From Apostichopus japonicus (Eukaryota; Echinodermata; Holothuroidea; Aspidochirotida; Stichopodidae), in contig NC_092576.1 of NCBI RefSeq assembly GCF_037975245.1, positions 7,871,501 to 7,935,500 on the forward strand: DNA of 64,000 bases. Direction: 5' to 3'. Both the position numbers and the translations under genes were made by a program. The notes beneath the pieces are model-generated. The model had not been told where the DNA came from. It saw only the letters and a program-made list of their open reading frames with translations, and searched no databases. Shown here piece by piece: positions 45,116-56,356 of this stretch. The stretch's first letter is position 1. The number at the start of each line of letters is the position of its first letter.

Positions 45116-48100
45116 GTATTACGTAGTATACTGTACTGTAGTGTTAGCTTTTGCAACCCTCCCATGGTGCTTAGTTATGGAACTAACATACAGATCATGC
45201 TCTATTTGCATAAAAGTATATCTTAAATTGTTGTTTCTTTCTGTCAGGTTCTGTCAGGTTCAGGATACGAGTTATAATGTGTATTGAACCAGATAGAAAT
45301 TATAGAGGATCCAAGGGATTGTAATGTACCAGTTTCTTTAGTTAAGACCATTCACTGACCTCCCAGCCTTAAATTGTTTGGGCCAAGGTTCACTGTATAA
45401 CCATTTTCAGATATGTATGGACCTGATCAGGATACATCACGTCTCATTACTAGAGAAACAATTCCTAGTTTGGCTTGGCCATGGCGTAGATAATAACTAT
45501 ATAACCATTTCCAGATATGTATGGACCTGATCAGGATACATATGTCACTTTACAAGAGAACAATTCTAAATTTGGCTTGGTTATTAAGTGCTTCCATTAA
45601 GTACAATGCATTGATAGGTGAATCATTCTTAATTAGATGAAAGATTAATTGGCCTCTTCATGGTGGATGTTGCCATGAAGGACGCTTACTTAGTTTGCCC
45701 CGTACAGTCAGTCACGTAATCTCCCATTACATAATTCAATCAACTTTTTGTACATAATCAATGCTGTAGGTGTGAAGTACAATTTGTCAGGTGAGTAGTG
45801 TTAGATCATTAGATCATCTCTATAATGAGGAATAATACTGTTTTGCTTCTTCTCCTGTTTTTTTTTTGCATTCTTTTTTCTCCAGTTGTTCTTATTGGCT
45901 TCATCACTTTGAAGAGAACTTTGAAGAGAAAAGCTGGGAGTCGGTAAAACTCTTTGGTAGGCACGTTATATTTGCATATATGTGTTATACGAAAGTTTAT
46001 GATGAACTGTTTAATATGAATGACGCAAATTTATGATTTTTTATCTGCATTAAATTGATATTTAGCTTATAATTATTTTCTCTCAGTTTGAATTTGCTGT
46101 ATCCTTCAGAATTTCTGTGAAAAGTTTCTTTCCTCCTTCGTCCCTTGACTTCTTAAGATGTTGACATGTATGCATGGTGATCCTTGCACACTATCTAGTT
46201 TACAAGCAGTAAACAAGCACTTTGGGTTATGGATAAAGAAGTATTCATTACGATCTTCCCTGTCTATAGCAAATACCACCCCAGTCCCCTGTTTTTGGCC
46301 AAAACTTTGGGAGATTGAATATTCATCCTAGTTGGTAATGCTAGCCATACTGAATGCTCCTCTGCAAAAATTCATGATTAAATACACATGCAGTTTACTA
46401 TTTCAGTGGTCAAGACAAGAAAGAAGTGTTGGCCATTAGAGCAATTGTGGTTACAATCATACGGTGGCTGGTCAATTAATTACCTGTGCTCAAGGATGAA
46501 TCCTAATGGCAGTATTTGGGTAGTTAATGCTATCAATAGCACATTATTCATGCTCAAATGAATTTGAGGAGGACTGCTTTTCTATATGCAGGCCTGACCT
46601 TCATGTTTGTTTCTTATACAGTACTTCAGTGTTTTGAATGTACAAGATTAGAGAACACATGTGTTAAAGTTGAAGTCCTCATTTCCACATATGAGCAAAA
46701 ATGAAACACTTAGAGATATGAACTAAGATTGCTTTAGTAACCGTTTCTCCTTGCCAACAGATCTAAGTTAGAGAGAACCACTATACATTTTGGTGTGATG
46801 TTAAAAAGAAATGTCTGCATTTTGTATTTATTCTAATCATCAAAGAACCGTACTAATATGGTAGTTGATATATGTTATGTGTATGACCCAAATATTTTCT
46901 GGTCTACCTCTTTTCAACTTTTTCTAAGAAAGACAAATATTCTGTCAGTTTGCGGTACTTTGGAGTACACCAAGTGATTCTTGTTCGAGATTATAAAGTG
47001 CAGTAGACCTCACACACTCTTTAGTTTAGTTTTGGTCTCAGAAATATGAGTTACGTGTGTGACACGAAATGAAATTGGTTTGTTTTGGCAGAGAACTTCT
47101 TTCGAAAATAGCTCTGTTCCTTAGTTGCTTACTAGCATACAAATTGTTTTGTCTTAGGCTTTTAACAGTAATTCAATATGTTGTAAAGGTTTATATCTTA
47201 GTTTAGCATTGCATAGCCTGTGAACAAAAATTAAACTTGAACAATTTTGCAACCTACAGCCAGTTTCATGTACAATGTGAAGCATCGAATGCAATATGTG
47301 GCTATTTTTCAATGTGGATCCATCATCAGTCCTTTTGAAAAGCCAGCAACCCTCCCATGGTGCTTACTTATGGACCTGAGATGACAGATCATGCATGAAA
47401 GTATATCTTCGTCAACTGAAAGTAATACAAATTGTTGTTTCTTTCTGTCAGGTTCAGGAAACGACTCATCAGTTTCAATGCCGTGATATCACATATTGGT
47501 CAGCAAATGACTAGGGTGTATGTCATTTCAGCGTACTGAAGAGAAGACTATCAACTTTTAATCAAAGCAAATTGGCTTGGAGGATGTACAGTATGTAACA
47601 TACATTACATACATCTCGCAGGGAAAAAAACAAATGCTTACACTTCAACTTACCTCAAGGACAGACTGGATATTAAGTGTTTAGCGTACATTGCGCAATC
47701 TTGACTGGGCATTTTGCAAGAAAATGGTGTTTTCTTCTTAGTTTTGTTGTGATGAGTTCTTCAGTAGTTTAGACTACTGATAGTATGGCATTGACTGCCT
47801 GAAACCTTGCATTGATACTGATGTACTTTTTTTGTCGGACATGTACTTAACTTGAGTTGTGGTACTCGAGATGTCCTTGTGGTATATGTAAAGAAGACTT
47901 CGTCAAGAGTGAAAAAAATGATATACTAGAAACTTTTTATAACAGGTTGCTGTTGACTGTGTCAAACACCTAGCTGGTTGACTCTATGCAACAAGATTCT
48001 TGTCTTCAGCACAGATAATACAATCTAAATTTGATTAGATTACCATGAAAGTGACTGCCAAATCCTTATACCATATATATAATATTGCACACTAGAATCT

Positions 48101-48210
48101 TAAGTAGCTGTAAAATGATGACATGGTTTTGCTGTATTCATTTGTGGAGTGCTGTATTCATTTGCTGTATTCACAGATATGTTAACAATATTTTGAAAAG
48201 AGCCAAAAGT
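45116..48210. other. Duplicated 3' flank of Ig gene copy 2
   Basis: Segments align with 23000-23110, 25380-26560 and 23200-23830, so this is a mosaic of the same flank present near copy 1. Apart from the leftover last exon at 45886-45947 no gene is recognised; 46570-47430 has no partner in this window. Confidence 0.5.
45886..45947 (+). pseudogene. Extra copy of the Ig gene's last exon
   Basis: After TTTCTCCAG the frame reads VVLIGFITLKRTLKRKAGSR and a stop. Relative to exon 6 at 44129 it lacks one helix codon and has two extra basic codons. No matching upstream exon 5 was found near it, so it is probably an orphan or an alternative last exon. Confidence 0.55.
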
Positions 48211-48256
48211 AAAAATATATATATATATATATATATATATAGGGATCGACAACCGC

Positions 48257-50104
48257 ATGGAATCGATGGCCACCAAGCAAGCTTTCATCACCCTGAAAGA
48301 CCACAAGGACAACTTTGAGAACAACCTACCATGCAGGCTCATCAACCCGGCAAAGAGTGAAACAGGTCTCATCAGCAAGGCTATCCTAGACAGAATAAAC
48401 AACGCCATAAGAATCGCCACGAATGTTAACCAATGGAGAAACACGTCATCCGTCATCGAATGGTTCAAGAACATTCAAGACAAAGAGAAATACACCTTCA
48501 TCAGCTTCGACATCGTTGAATTCTACCCCTCCATAACAAGAAGCCTACTGGAAAAGGCCTTAACCATGGCTAAGGATCACACCCACATCTCCAACCAAGA
48601 CGTACAAATCATAATGCACTCCAGGAAGTCACTCCTTTTCGACAACGGCACACCCTGGATGAAGAAAGGACACAACGACCTCTTTGATGTCACAATGGGC
48701 AGCTACGATGGGGCCGAGGTATGCGAGCTTGTAGGACTCTACATCCTAAACACACTAGCAAGAGAATATGGGAAGGAATACATCGGGCTATACAGGGACG
48801 ACGGCCTAGCAGCCTTCAAAAACACCAACGGAAGTAAAGCAGACCGGATAAGAAAACACATGATCAGCTTATTCAAAGAACTGGGGCTCAACATCACCAT
48901 CGATTGCAACCTGAAGATCACCAACTTCCTCGACGTAACATTCAACCTCAACACCGGAAAACACTACCCTTACAGGAAGCCCAACGACCACCCAGTGTAC
49001 ATCCACAGGAATTCCAACCACCCACCAAACATCATCAGGTCCCTGCCAGCCTCAATCAGCAGACGTATCTCCGCCATCTCCCACGACGAGGTGATCTTTA
49101 AGAAAGCCGCACCAGCCTACGAGGAAGCACTCAAGTTAAGTAATTACACCGAGGGTCTCTCATACATCGCCCACCAACCTACCAAGAACAACCGAAACAG
49201 AAAGCGCAACATCATCTGGTTCAACCCACCTTTTAGCAGCAACGTAGCCACGAACATAGGAGGCACATTCCTGAAACTTATCAACAAACACTTCCCGAAG
49301 ACATCGAAACTACACAAGATTTTCAACAGAAACACCGTGAAAGTCAGTTACAGTTGCATGCCCAACATCGCCAGCATCATCAAAGGACACAACAAACGTA
49401 TAGCAGCCACCCACACATCGAAAGAAAAGGAAGCCTGCAACTGCCGAAAAAAGGACACATGCCCACTAAATGGAAACTGTCAGGCATCTAACATCATATA
49501 CAAGGCCGAAGTGAAAACCACCGACAACTGCAAGACATACATCGGCCTAACAGAACCCCCCTTCAAGCTCAGATACGGTAACCACAAGATGTCGCTCAAC
49601 CACGAAAAACACCAAAACGCAACGGAACTCTCGAAGCACATCTGGCAGCTGAAACAGAACAACCAGCCATTCACTATCAATTGGTCGATCGCCAGCAGAG
49701 CCAAAGCCTACAGCAACGAGTCGAAGCGGTGCAACCTCTGCCTCACTGAAAAACTCATCATTATCAACACAGACAAACGGACCCTCCTGAACAAACGCCC
49801 AGAGCTCATATCGAAGTGTCGCCACGAAAACAAGTTCTACATAAACAACTCCAGCCCAACCACCAAACACCGTCAAGAGAACCACACACAACTAAGGAGC
49901 GAGCACCGAAGGAAGGCAAAAAACCCCAACAACAGATCGGACGCAAAAGAGAATACACCAACAGCCGAACACCGAAGAAAGTCTTACAAACCCACAAACA
50001 GAACGGACGCGAAAGAGAATACTCAGGCAGAACAATACACCAACAACCGCATAATCCCCGGTAATCCCGACGAGGATCCTATATATTCATGGAGCATAAC
50101 TTGA
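48257..50104 (+). CDS. Penelope-like reverse transcriptase with GIY-YIG endonuclease
   Basis: 615 residues from the first ATG; the real frame begins upstream and is cut by the (TA)n tract. The RT part has AFITLKDHK and LINPAKSE (residues 9-35), motif A FISFDIVEFYPS (Asp85), motif B MGSYDGAEV, motif C YRDDG (Asp181, Asp182) and NFLDV. The C-terminal half has CNCRKKDTCPLNGNC (395-408), then a GIY-YIG nuclease (IIYKAEV about 413-419, YIG 428-430, Arg439, Glu502 in CLTEKLII). This order is the hallmark of Penelope-like elements, which prime on nicked DNA. The tail (about 540-585) repeats EHRRK..PxNRxDAKENT twice. No stop or frameshift interrupts the catalytic parts, so the copy is young, but the N-terminal loss should make it non-autonomous. 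Confidence 0.92.
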   Translation: MESMATKQAFITLKDHKDNFENNLPCRLINPAKSETGLISKAILDRINNAIRIATNVNQWRNTSSVIEWFKNIQDKEKYTFISFDIVEFYPSITRSLLEKALTMAKDHTHISNQDVQIIMHSRKSLLFDNGTPWMKKGHNDLFDVTMGSYDGAEVCELVGLYILNTLAREYGKEYIGLYRDDGLAAFKNTNGSKADRIRKHMISLFKELGLNITIDCNLKITNFLDVTFNLNTGKHYPYRKPNDHPVYIHRNSNHPPNIIRSLPASISRRISAISHDEVIFKKAAPAYEEALKLSNYTEGLSYIAHQPTKNNRNRKRNIIWFNPPFSSNVATNIGGTFLKLINKHFPKTSKLHKIFNRNTVKVSYSCMPNIASIIKGHNKRIAATHTSKEKEACNCRKKDTCPLNGNCQASNIIYKAEVKTTDNCKTYIGLTEPPFKLRYGNHKMSLNHEKHQNATELSKHIWQLKQNNQPFTINWSIASRAKAYSNESKRCNLCLTEKLIIINTDKRTLLNKRPELISKCRHENKFYINNSSPTTKHRQENHTQLRSEHRRKAKNPNNRSDAKENTPTAEHRRKSYKPTNRTDAKENTQAEQYTNNRIIPGNPDEDPIYSWSIT

Positions 50105-50251
50105 AGCTACCAGTTGTCTGAAGATCGCTACAAAGCGTGAAACTCCGAGTTACAACTACTAGTGTTCCACTAGTCTCATCTAGTATCAACATATATTCCG
50201 CTCTGTCCAATGGACATAGAGCACTCTGCGCCAAGATAGACGCCAACCTAC
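50105..50251 (+). other. 3' untranslated end of the Penelope-like element
   Basis: Between the stop codon and the right (TA)n tract. It includes TGAAGATCGCTACAAAGCGT and a short inverted pair ACTAGTG/CACTAGT at 50158-50174, possibly a 3' hairpin. It is absent from the empty sites. Confidence 0.6.
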
Positions 50252-50288
50252 TCTATATATATATATATATATATACATATATAGTAAG

Positions 50289-50660
50289 TAAATGTTCAAT
50301 GAGTATAAACTTATAGCATTTAGTATTGTATTCAGTAAGTCATTAAGAGGCCAACAGGGGTCAAAGTCAGAAACCTGGAGCACATGTTCAATGTCTCCAG
50401 TAAAATGATTCTATACCCAGGTAGTAAGCCCACATGGGTAACATATGGGATGCATATGGGCCAAGATATGGGTCCCATGTGGGATGCCCCATTAATTTTG
50501 CACCCAAGATTCATAAAGGACCCATATGGGTTAGCCCAGTTAACCCATGTTGTATAGATATGGGAAACATCTGGGCTACTTTTATATGGGTAATATGTGG
50601 GCTGAATGGGTGCCATCCATTATGGGCCCAATCTGGGGCCCATGTGGGCAACTAATATAT
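50289..50660. repeat. CATATGGG-rich minisatellite, end of the tandem duplication
   Basis: 50290-50493 aligns with 23830-24066. From there to about 50650 further words of the type ACCCATGTTG, ATATGGG and CATGTGGG continue at about 20-30 bp spacing. The frames across it are periodic peptides, not genes. Confidence 0.75.
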
Positions 50661-51224
50661 GAACAAAATGTAATTTACGTACGTCACATGAACAAATTGT
50701 ATTGTAGCCTTAACAGGGGACCTTACGTCAAAGTAAACTTATATTTTGGCATAGTGCCCTCATTTATGTAAGTTCTTGTATTATTCAGTATGACCGTTCC
50801 CATGGTTTGTTAGATGTAATAGTCTTAACTCATGTTCGTAATGTCAATTTGTACTTGAGGCTGAGTTGTTTTAATTGACATGTTATTAATGTGTACTGAG
50901 AGGGTGTTTAAACTAAATGTTTGATACTCTCTTTGGTCTTCAAAAGAGATTTATTTCTTGAACTGGAAAATATTGACACATTTCAATTATAACTTTTATG
51001 CAACCATTGTTATAGCTGCCATTTTGATATGTTACAAGTTGAGGATTTATGGTTATAAGGGGAATAACCGACAAAAAAAAATGGTTATTAGGGGAATAAC
51101 CCGCATTTGTTTCTGCTTTGCAATAAATCAGTTTCATGTTAATTCCTAATCAGAAATGTGGACTTAAATAATGTTCACTGTGTGCATGGTCACATGACCA
51201 TATGTAGTCAAAGGAGCCATCCCA

Positions 51225-51595
51225 GCATTAGATCATTAAAGGAGTATTCAAGATATATAATTAACTTTTAAAGGAGCTTTCTCATTTCAGTGTTATCGTC
51301 CAGTACCACTCTCATTTATCAAGATTTCTCACGCCATTGTTTCTTGCTGCTCCTTATTCTTGTCATGTTAAGATTTTTAATGATCATTTGATCATTAAAG
51401 GAGTATTCAAGATATATAATTAACATTTAAAGGAGCATTCTCATTTCAGTGTAACCATCCCTGAGTTCTACTTTCATTTATCAAGATGTCTTATGCAATT
51501 ATTTACTATGCTGCTCCTCATTCTTGTAATGTTGAGATTTTCACTGATGATTTGATAATTAAAGGAATATTCAAGATATATATAATTACAATTTT
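51225..51595. repeat. Tandem repeat, period about 158 bp, about 2.3 copies
   Basis: GATCATTAAAGGAGTATTCA and AGATATATAATTAAC begin each unit at about 51232, 51390 and 51552, followed by TCTCATTTCAGTGT and CATTTATCAAGAT in the first two. No coding. Confidence 0.9.
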
Positions 51596-52434
51596 TCTTT
51601 TCTTTTTCTTTTACAATTTTTCCAGTAGGATGATTCTTGTTTTTTGTCCAGTGTCTGGACTTTAATACATTTGACGAACTTAATTGATGGACAATATAAA
51701 CTTTCATATTTAGCAGTGTAATAATTATTTATAGGAAGCATGTATCAGGCACGATTACTAGCTTAGCTTCATAACATGCTGTTCGTGTAACAACTTATGA
51801 CGAATCATAGAAAGGATGAGAACCAACATTGTCTTCGTTGTTGTGCATACGATTTGTGACTCTCCATCGAGTGCGGTTAGGTAGGCTATATGTATTTTAT
51901 TATGCAGTGGCCAACTGTAGACTTGAAATATGCTATAGGCTAAATTTAGCTAATTGCATCTGCCAAGCTGAATAGCTGAATTCGAGTTAACGGAGCCGAC
52001 GAGTATTCAAGATCAAAAGAGCACTGACAAAATACCATGCAAAATACTCAACAGTTTTGAACATTTTTTGACACTAAAATTGTGGGGGGGGCAGTTCTCC
52101 CACTGCCCCTGGCTATGTCCCCCCTGATATAAACTGTACTAACTTGAAGCTAACGAACAGAGTCAACCCACCCAATAGAAAATTAGTACATAAATAAACC
52201 GGATTGAAGCTGGCGAACGTTGTACGGTAGTTCTATGAGGCATTTTTTTTTATAGAGTATTCAAAATCATACAAAGTTTTGTATGGTGGAGTAGAAGGAT
52301 CGCGAGGTACAATTTCTCAAAGTGGCAAGAAAAAGTGGTAAATATGACTGATTAAAGGTCAATTTTGACCGAAATTTTTCAAGTTTTAGGTCATTCACAA
52401 TCACAGAAATATAGGATTAGGCTTAGGTAAATTA

Positions 52435-52469
52435 GAGTGCGACAGTCGGATATTCCGACTGTCGCACTC
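52435..52469. repeat. Perfect 16-bp stem hairpin with 3-base loop
   Basis: GAGTGCGACAGTCGGA and its exact reverse complement TCCGACTGTCGCACTC are separated by TAT. Outside the perfect stem the flanks continue with imperfect pairing (GGTAAATTA against AATTTTCC). Confidence 0.95.
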
Positions 52470-54479
52470 CAATTTTCCAACTATCTTCAGGTTTACCAAG
52501 ATTGGGGGGTGAGACCCCCACCCCCCCTCTAGAGAAGTCCGTACGTGTGCATAAGTGTTGAAACCTTGGTTTTTTAAACATAATTTTACTTTAGTACAGG
52601 GTGGATAACTTCACATTTAGTATATAGATGAACCTTATTGAATACAAGAACAAACTTTAAATTGGTGGAGAACAAATGGAATTTTGGGGGTCAAAAGAGG
52701 GCAGAGTCTGAAAACCGAACATGATGAAGGTCACATGTGGTATGTCGAAATGCCTTGTGAGTACATACACCCTTTATACATTTGTGGAGGATGAAGGCAA
52801 TTTCAGGTAATTAGGCATATAAAGCTTGATAGCCTATTAAAACAATATTCAAATAAGTGCAGAGCATACATGATTATTTCGTATGTAGATCTCTGTTGTA
52901 CAAGAACCTGATTACAATTCGTGGAGTCCAACATTGGTCAAAGTCTGAAAACTTTGTCATCAGGTTAACTTATTAATTGTAGCTTGGATGCATGAAGTTC
53001 AGAAATGAATTTTAAATTCAGCTTATTGAGTACAAGAACCTATTGATGTGAACCTAGGTCAGAAGCTAACTTGAAACATTGTAAACACAATAACAGTAGG
53101 CGGAGCAAAGCTGCATAAAAAGTAGCTGAATAATGTTAGTTTTGGCGTTCCATACAGAGGTCACGTTGGATTTAGTATGTAATCAAATGATCAGCTGTCG
53201 CAACCACTGATCTGTACACTAGTGGTCGTGACACTGTCTTTAAGGGGGCTTTACTTATCATATCACGCAAATATGGGTAAGCTATGTGTTTTTTCCTCTC
53301 TTTTGCACTCAATAGAACATGTAAATGTTCATATTTGCTGTTTGTTACCTTAATTTGCCTTAAACAGAGCAAATATGCTATCATGTGAGCTAATATATGT
53401 TAATTTCCAATACGAACCCCCTCGTATATAATGGACTTAATCATATTTTCTTTCTATGATCTGATTGGTCCATTGTTAACTCTTTCGATGTCCTTATAAT
53501 GTTGATAGAAGACACATGTACGTACGTTATTTGAGTAGAAAGCAGTTACGCGAAATTCGTAACTCATCCATCTGCATTCATACACGTACAGGCTTACGCT
53601 AAAGTTGGTGTTTTCGTTGCAATTTGAGCAGGAATCTGCATTGTGCGCTAAATAATATTGAAGGAAGTAAAGCCCAGCAGTAGAGGACAGTTTACGAATG
53701 AGAACTGATTTTCAGGTAGAGTGTTTACTGCAAGGGTTTGGGATAGGCTAATGTTTGATTCTCAGATTATTGCAACCGGCGTTAACTAGTTTTGGAATTT
53801 AAGACGACCTACCGTACTGTATGCTACGCCGGTGTTGTTGATACGTGACTCAAAAGTCATAAGCAGGCCCATATTAGCTGGGCCAACTCTTAGTCTTAGG
53901 CTAACCTACGAGTCTGACATGTAACATTAGTAATGGTAGTACTTAGTAGGCCTAGATTTAGTATAACATCATACTGACAAGCTTTGCAAAGAGGCACATA
54001 GGCCTAGGGTAATACAATTTCTGTACTGTTGCCTTGATTTGATTGATTATTGCCTTATGGCACAGTGTAGCCTTACTTAGTTTAGGCTATGCCTAAAGTC
54101 TAAACTGCTTACTCGATTCAAAATTTATTTTGTCAAGCAACCTAAGCTAGGCCCACTCACAAGTCACATCAGCATTGTCTGTACATGTTACTTTAGGCCT
54201 AGTGGCAGTTTCATTTGGCATTAGTCTGGCCCTGTTTGCTAAAGGCGAAGCTGGCTATAAAGCCCAATTAATCTGTGGAAATGTATCTTGATTGGAGAAA
54301 CTGCCCTCCATGTTTGTCATCGCTATTGACTGCAACTTTACAAGGACTAGTCACCCTTGTACCTCGATTCCCTTATAGTGGGCCATTTCATACATTTCTA
54401 ACTGGTATAACAATTCAACCTGGACACAACTTAGAAGTTTTAAGGTAGAGAGTAACCATTTAATGAAAATAACCATAGG

Positions 54480-55469
54480 CAGAGCCGTCTGAAGAGATCA
54501 CCGGGCCCTGGGCCCGGCAATGGAACGGGGCCCCTCAATCAAGTGAGCTCGAAAAAAGTTGCCTGAAAAATTGACATCCTTGACAATCGCTCAAGCATAG
54601 ACATGCCTGCATTTACTACCCCTCCCTATGTCGCACATTAAGCATAAAACTTTAGCTGAATTACATACGTGATATATCTAAAAGCTGAAATACATTATAG
54701 AAGAGTAATCTTCCAGTTGCCTTCCATCCCTTCCCAAACAATACTGGACTCACCATTTGTAACAACCTTGTGTTGAGTCTTTCAACGGGGGAAGCTTACG
54801 GAACTTGCGGCATTTCTTGATCGTAAACTGTTACAAGTATGATTGGCTGAAAGTCAATCTTTTTGAGAATGTCGCTTTCTATGCACATGAGAGAGAGCCT
54901 ATTAAGTCGCCGTTGCCTCATTCTGTTCCAGAGATTATTCTTGATTAGTTTAGACCTTGAAAATGAATGTTCCCCAGTACAATTTGTATCCATCATGCAT
55001 AGAACTGAAAGGGGTGTAGGCGGTTTTACACTATCTAATGCAACGTAGTCGCCAAGAACCTGAAGTATTTTTATGGGAGGGCCCGAGGAACATGAACTTA
55101 CAGCATGCTCCTCATCCATGGTGAAACATAATTGCACCTACAGTATTAGGTGAATTGAGTGTACTGTTAATAGTGGGAGAGACTAGCGTAGGTTCTTATG
55201 ACCAACTATGACCAGCTGGTGTTGTAAGCCTTCGGGGCATTGTATATTCCAGGGTTGCCAACTCAGATTCGAATATTTAATGTCAAACTCTCAAGTGTTT
55301 CACCAACTCTCGTCACAAGTTGTCAAGTATCGAATTCAATCAGGCATAATGGCCTATTCAATAAGTTTTCCTCCCAGATTAAGACATGGGGTTACTACGA
55401 TTGTGGGGCCCCTGACATCGCGGGGCCCTGGGTCAGGGCCCAGTGGGCCCATGCGTTAAGACGGCCCTG
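54480..55469 (-). mobile_element. Internally deleted hAT element with residual transposase
   Basis: Left end CAGAGCCGTCTGAAG and right end TTAAGACGGCCCTG are inverted, followed inward by GGGCCC-rich sequence on both sides. The flanks are ACCATAGG (54472-54479) and ACCCTAGG (55470-55477), an 8-bp duplication with one mismatch. The minus strand still encodes the transposase C-terminus. At about 1 kb it is too short to hold a full transposase. Confidence 0.85.
54796..55137 (-). pseudogene. hAT transposase C-terminal domain remnant
   Basis: The 113-residue minus-strand frame ends with EHSFSRSKLIKNNLWNRM, RQRRLNRLSLMCIESDIL and KKIDFQPII. This matches the hAT dimerisation region (ERSFSxLKxIKNxLR..M.QERLxxLxxLxIE.....xDF), here with small changes. 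The DDE catalytic part and DNA-binding finger are absent, so it is inactive. Confidence 0.75.
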
Positions 55470-55477
55470 ACCCTAGG

Positions 55478-56356
55478 TTGATGATTTTTTAATATAAAGA
55501 CAAATTTACTGTAACTAAATTTTGATTGAAATTAGAGTCAGTGACGAGAAAATCTTTCTGTCAACTATTTTCTTCTTGATTAATGTTATTCAGTGGGATG
55601 TTTAACAAGGAAACTTTCCTTCTCACAAGGTATTTAGACACCTATTTTGTTGGGCTATAGCACCTGCAAAATCCACTGTAAACCATTGGGCATATCAACA
55701 TATTACATAAATTGAGGACAACCTGCTTTACAATGTAGTATATGAATTCACATCTGCAATGAAGCATACATTACTGTACTGTACATGCAGCTGGAAATTA
55801 TTTTGGGAATACAAATATAAAGAGGTGACCCCAGCCCTCAGAAGCTGACTACAAAATTTTCCTGCGTCTTATTGGAGCATTCCATTACAAAACTTAAGGT
55901 GATAGTACTGTACAGTGCCTCATATTTGTTATAAGTTGCCAGTTGTCTCAATAAATTGCTTTTCAAATTATATCTTTATTCCATAAGGGTAAGCAGGGTA
56001 GTCTATGTCTTATTTCATCACAATATTTAAGTTTCATGAAAAAGTAGATCTTAACTAAATTTTGATATTTGGATTTAAATCAGCTCACTTCATCATGCCA
56101 CATTGATTTAAATCGACCAACCCAACTTGGTCGCTCGAATTGCAAGTTAAATCAAGGCAAGGAATCACGACCCCTCTGGGCTCTCCAATTTGACTTTCAA
56201 ATATATTTGGGGCAATACTTTAGTGATAACTTTTAAGGTAACAATGAACTTGTGATGGACAGTTCGTGATCACAGTAGTCTACCAAAGATTATTCGACAG
56301 TTGGTTTAGATATATACTGTAGGTAATTAAAACTTACATTTTCCTTATTTCCACAG
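55478..56356. other. Upstream region of the ISYNA1 coding exons
   Basis: AT-rich, no recognised element. It precedes a pyrimidine-rich tract and TTTCCACAG at 56348-56356, a probable 3' splice site, so it is most likely an intron following a noncoding first exon. Confidence 0.4.

Larger units (their letters stand above)
48211..50288 (+). mobile_element. 5'-truncated Penelope-like retroelement
   Basis: The element is bounded by (TA)n tracts at 48215-48240 and 50252-50282. The sequences GAAAAGAGCCA on the left and ATGTTCAATGAGTAT on the right are adjacent or nearly so in the duplicate regions at 23812-23842 and 26510-26562, which are empty sites. The frame stays open into the left (TA)n, and conserved family sequence before the RT core is missing. 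The protein region is C- and A-rich and more GC-rich than its surroundings, a sign of separate origin. Confidence 0.88.
50661..54479. other. Non-genic stretch between Ig locus and ISYNA1
   Basis: No gene is recognised. It contains the tandem repeat at 51225-51595 and the hairpin at 52435-52469 (listed separately). GGTCA-rich sequence at 52600-53170 resembles the introns near 19200-19600. A stretch ending TTTTCAG|GTAGAG at 53715 could be the donor of an upstream noncoding ISYNA1 exon, but this is weak. Confidence 0.4.

Noticed and set aside
48085-48318. Frame joining flank, (TA)n and the Penelope-like element
   Set aside because: It reads the wrong frame across the (TA)n tract; the element's frame begins inside or before the tract.
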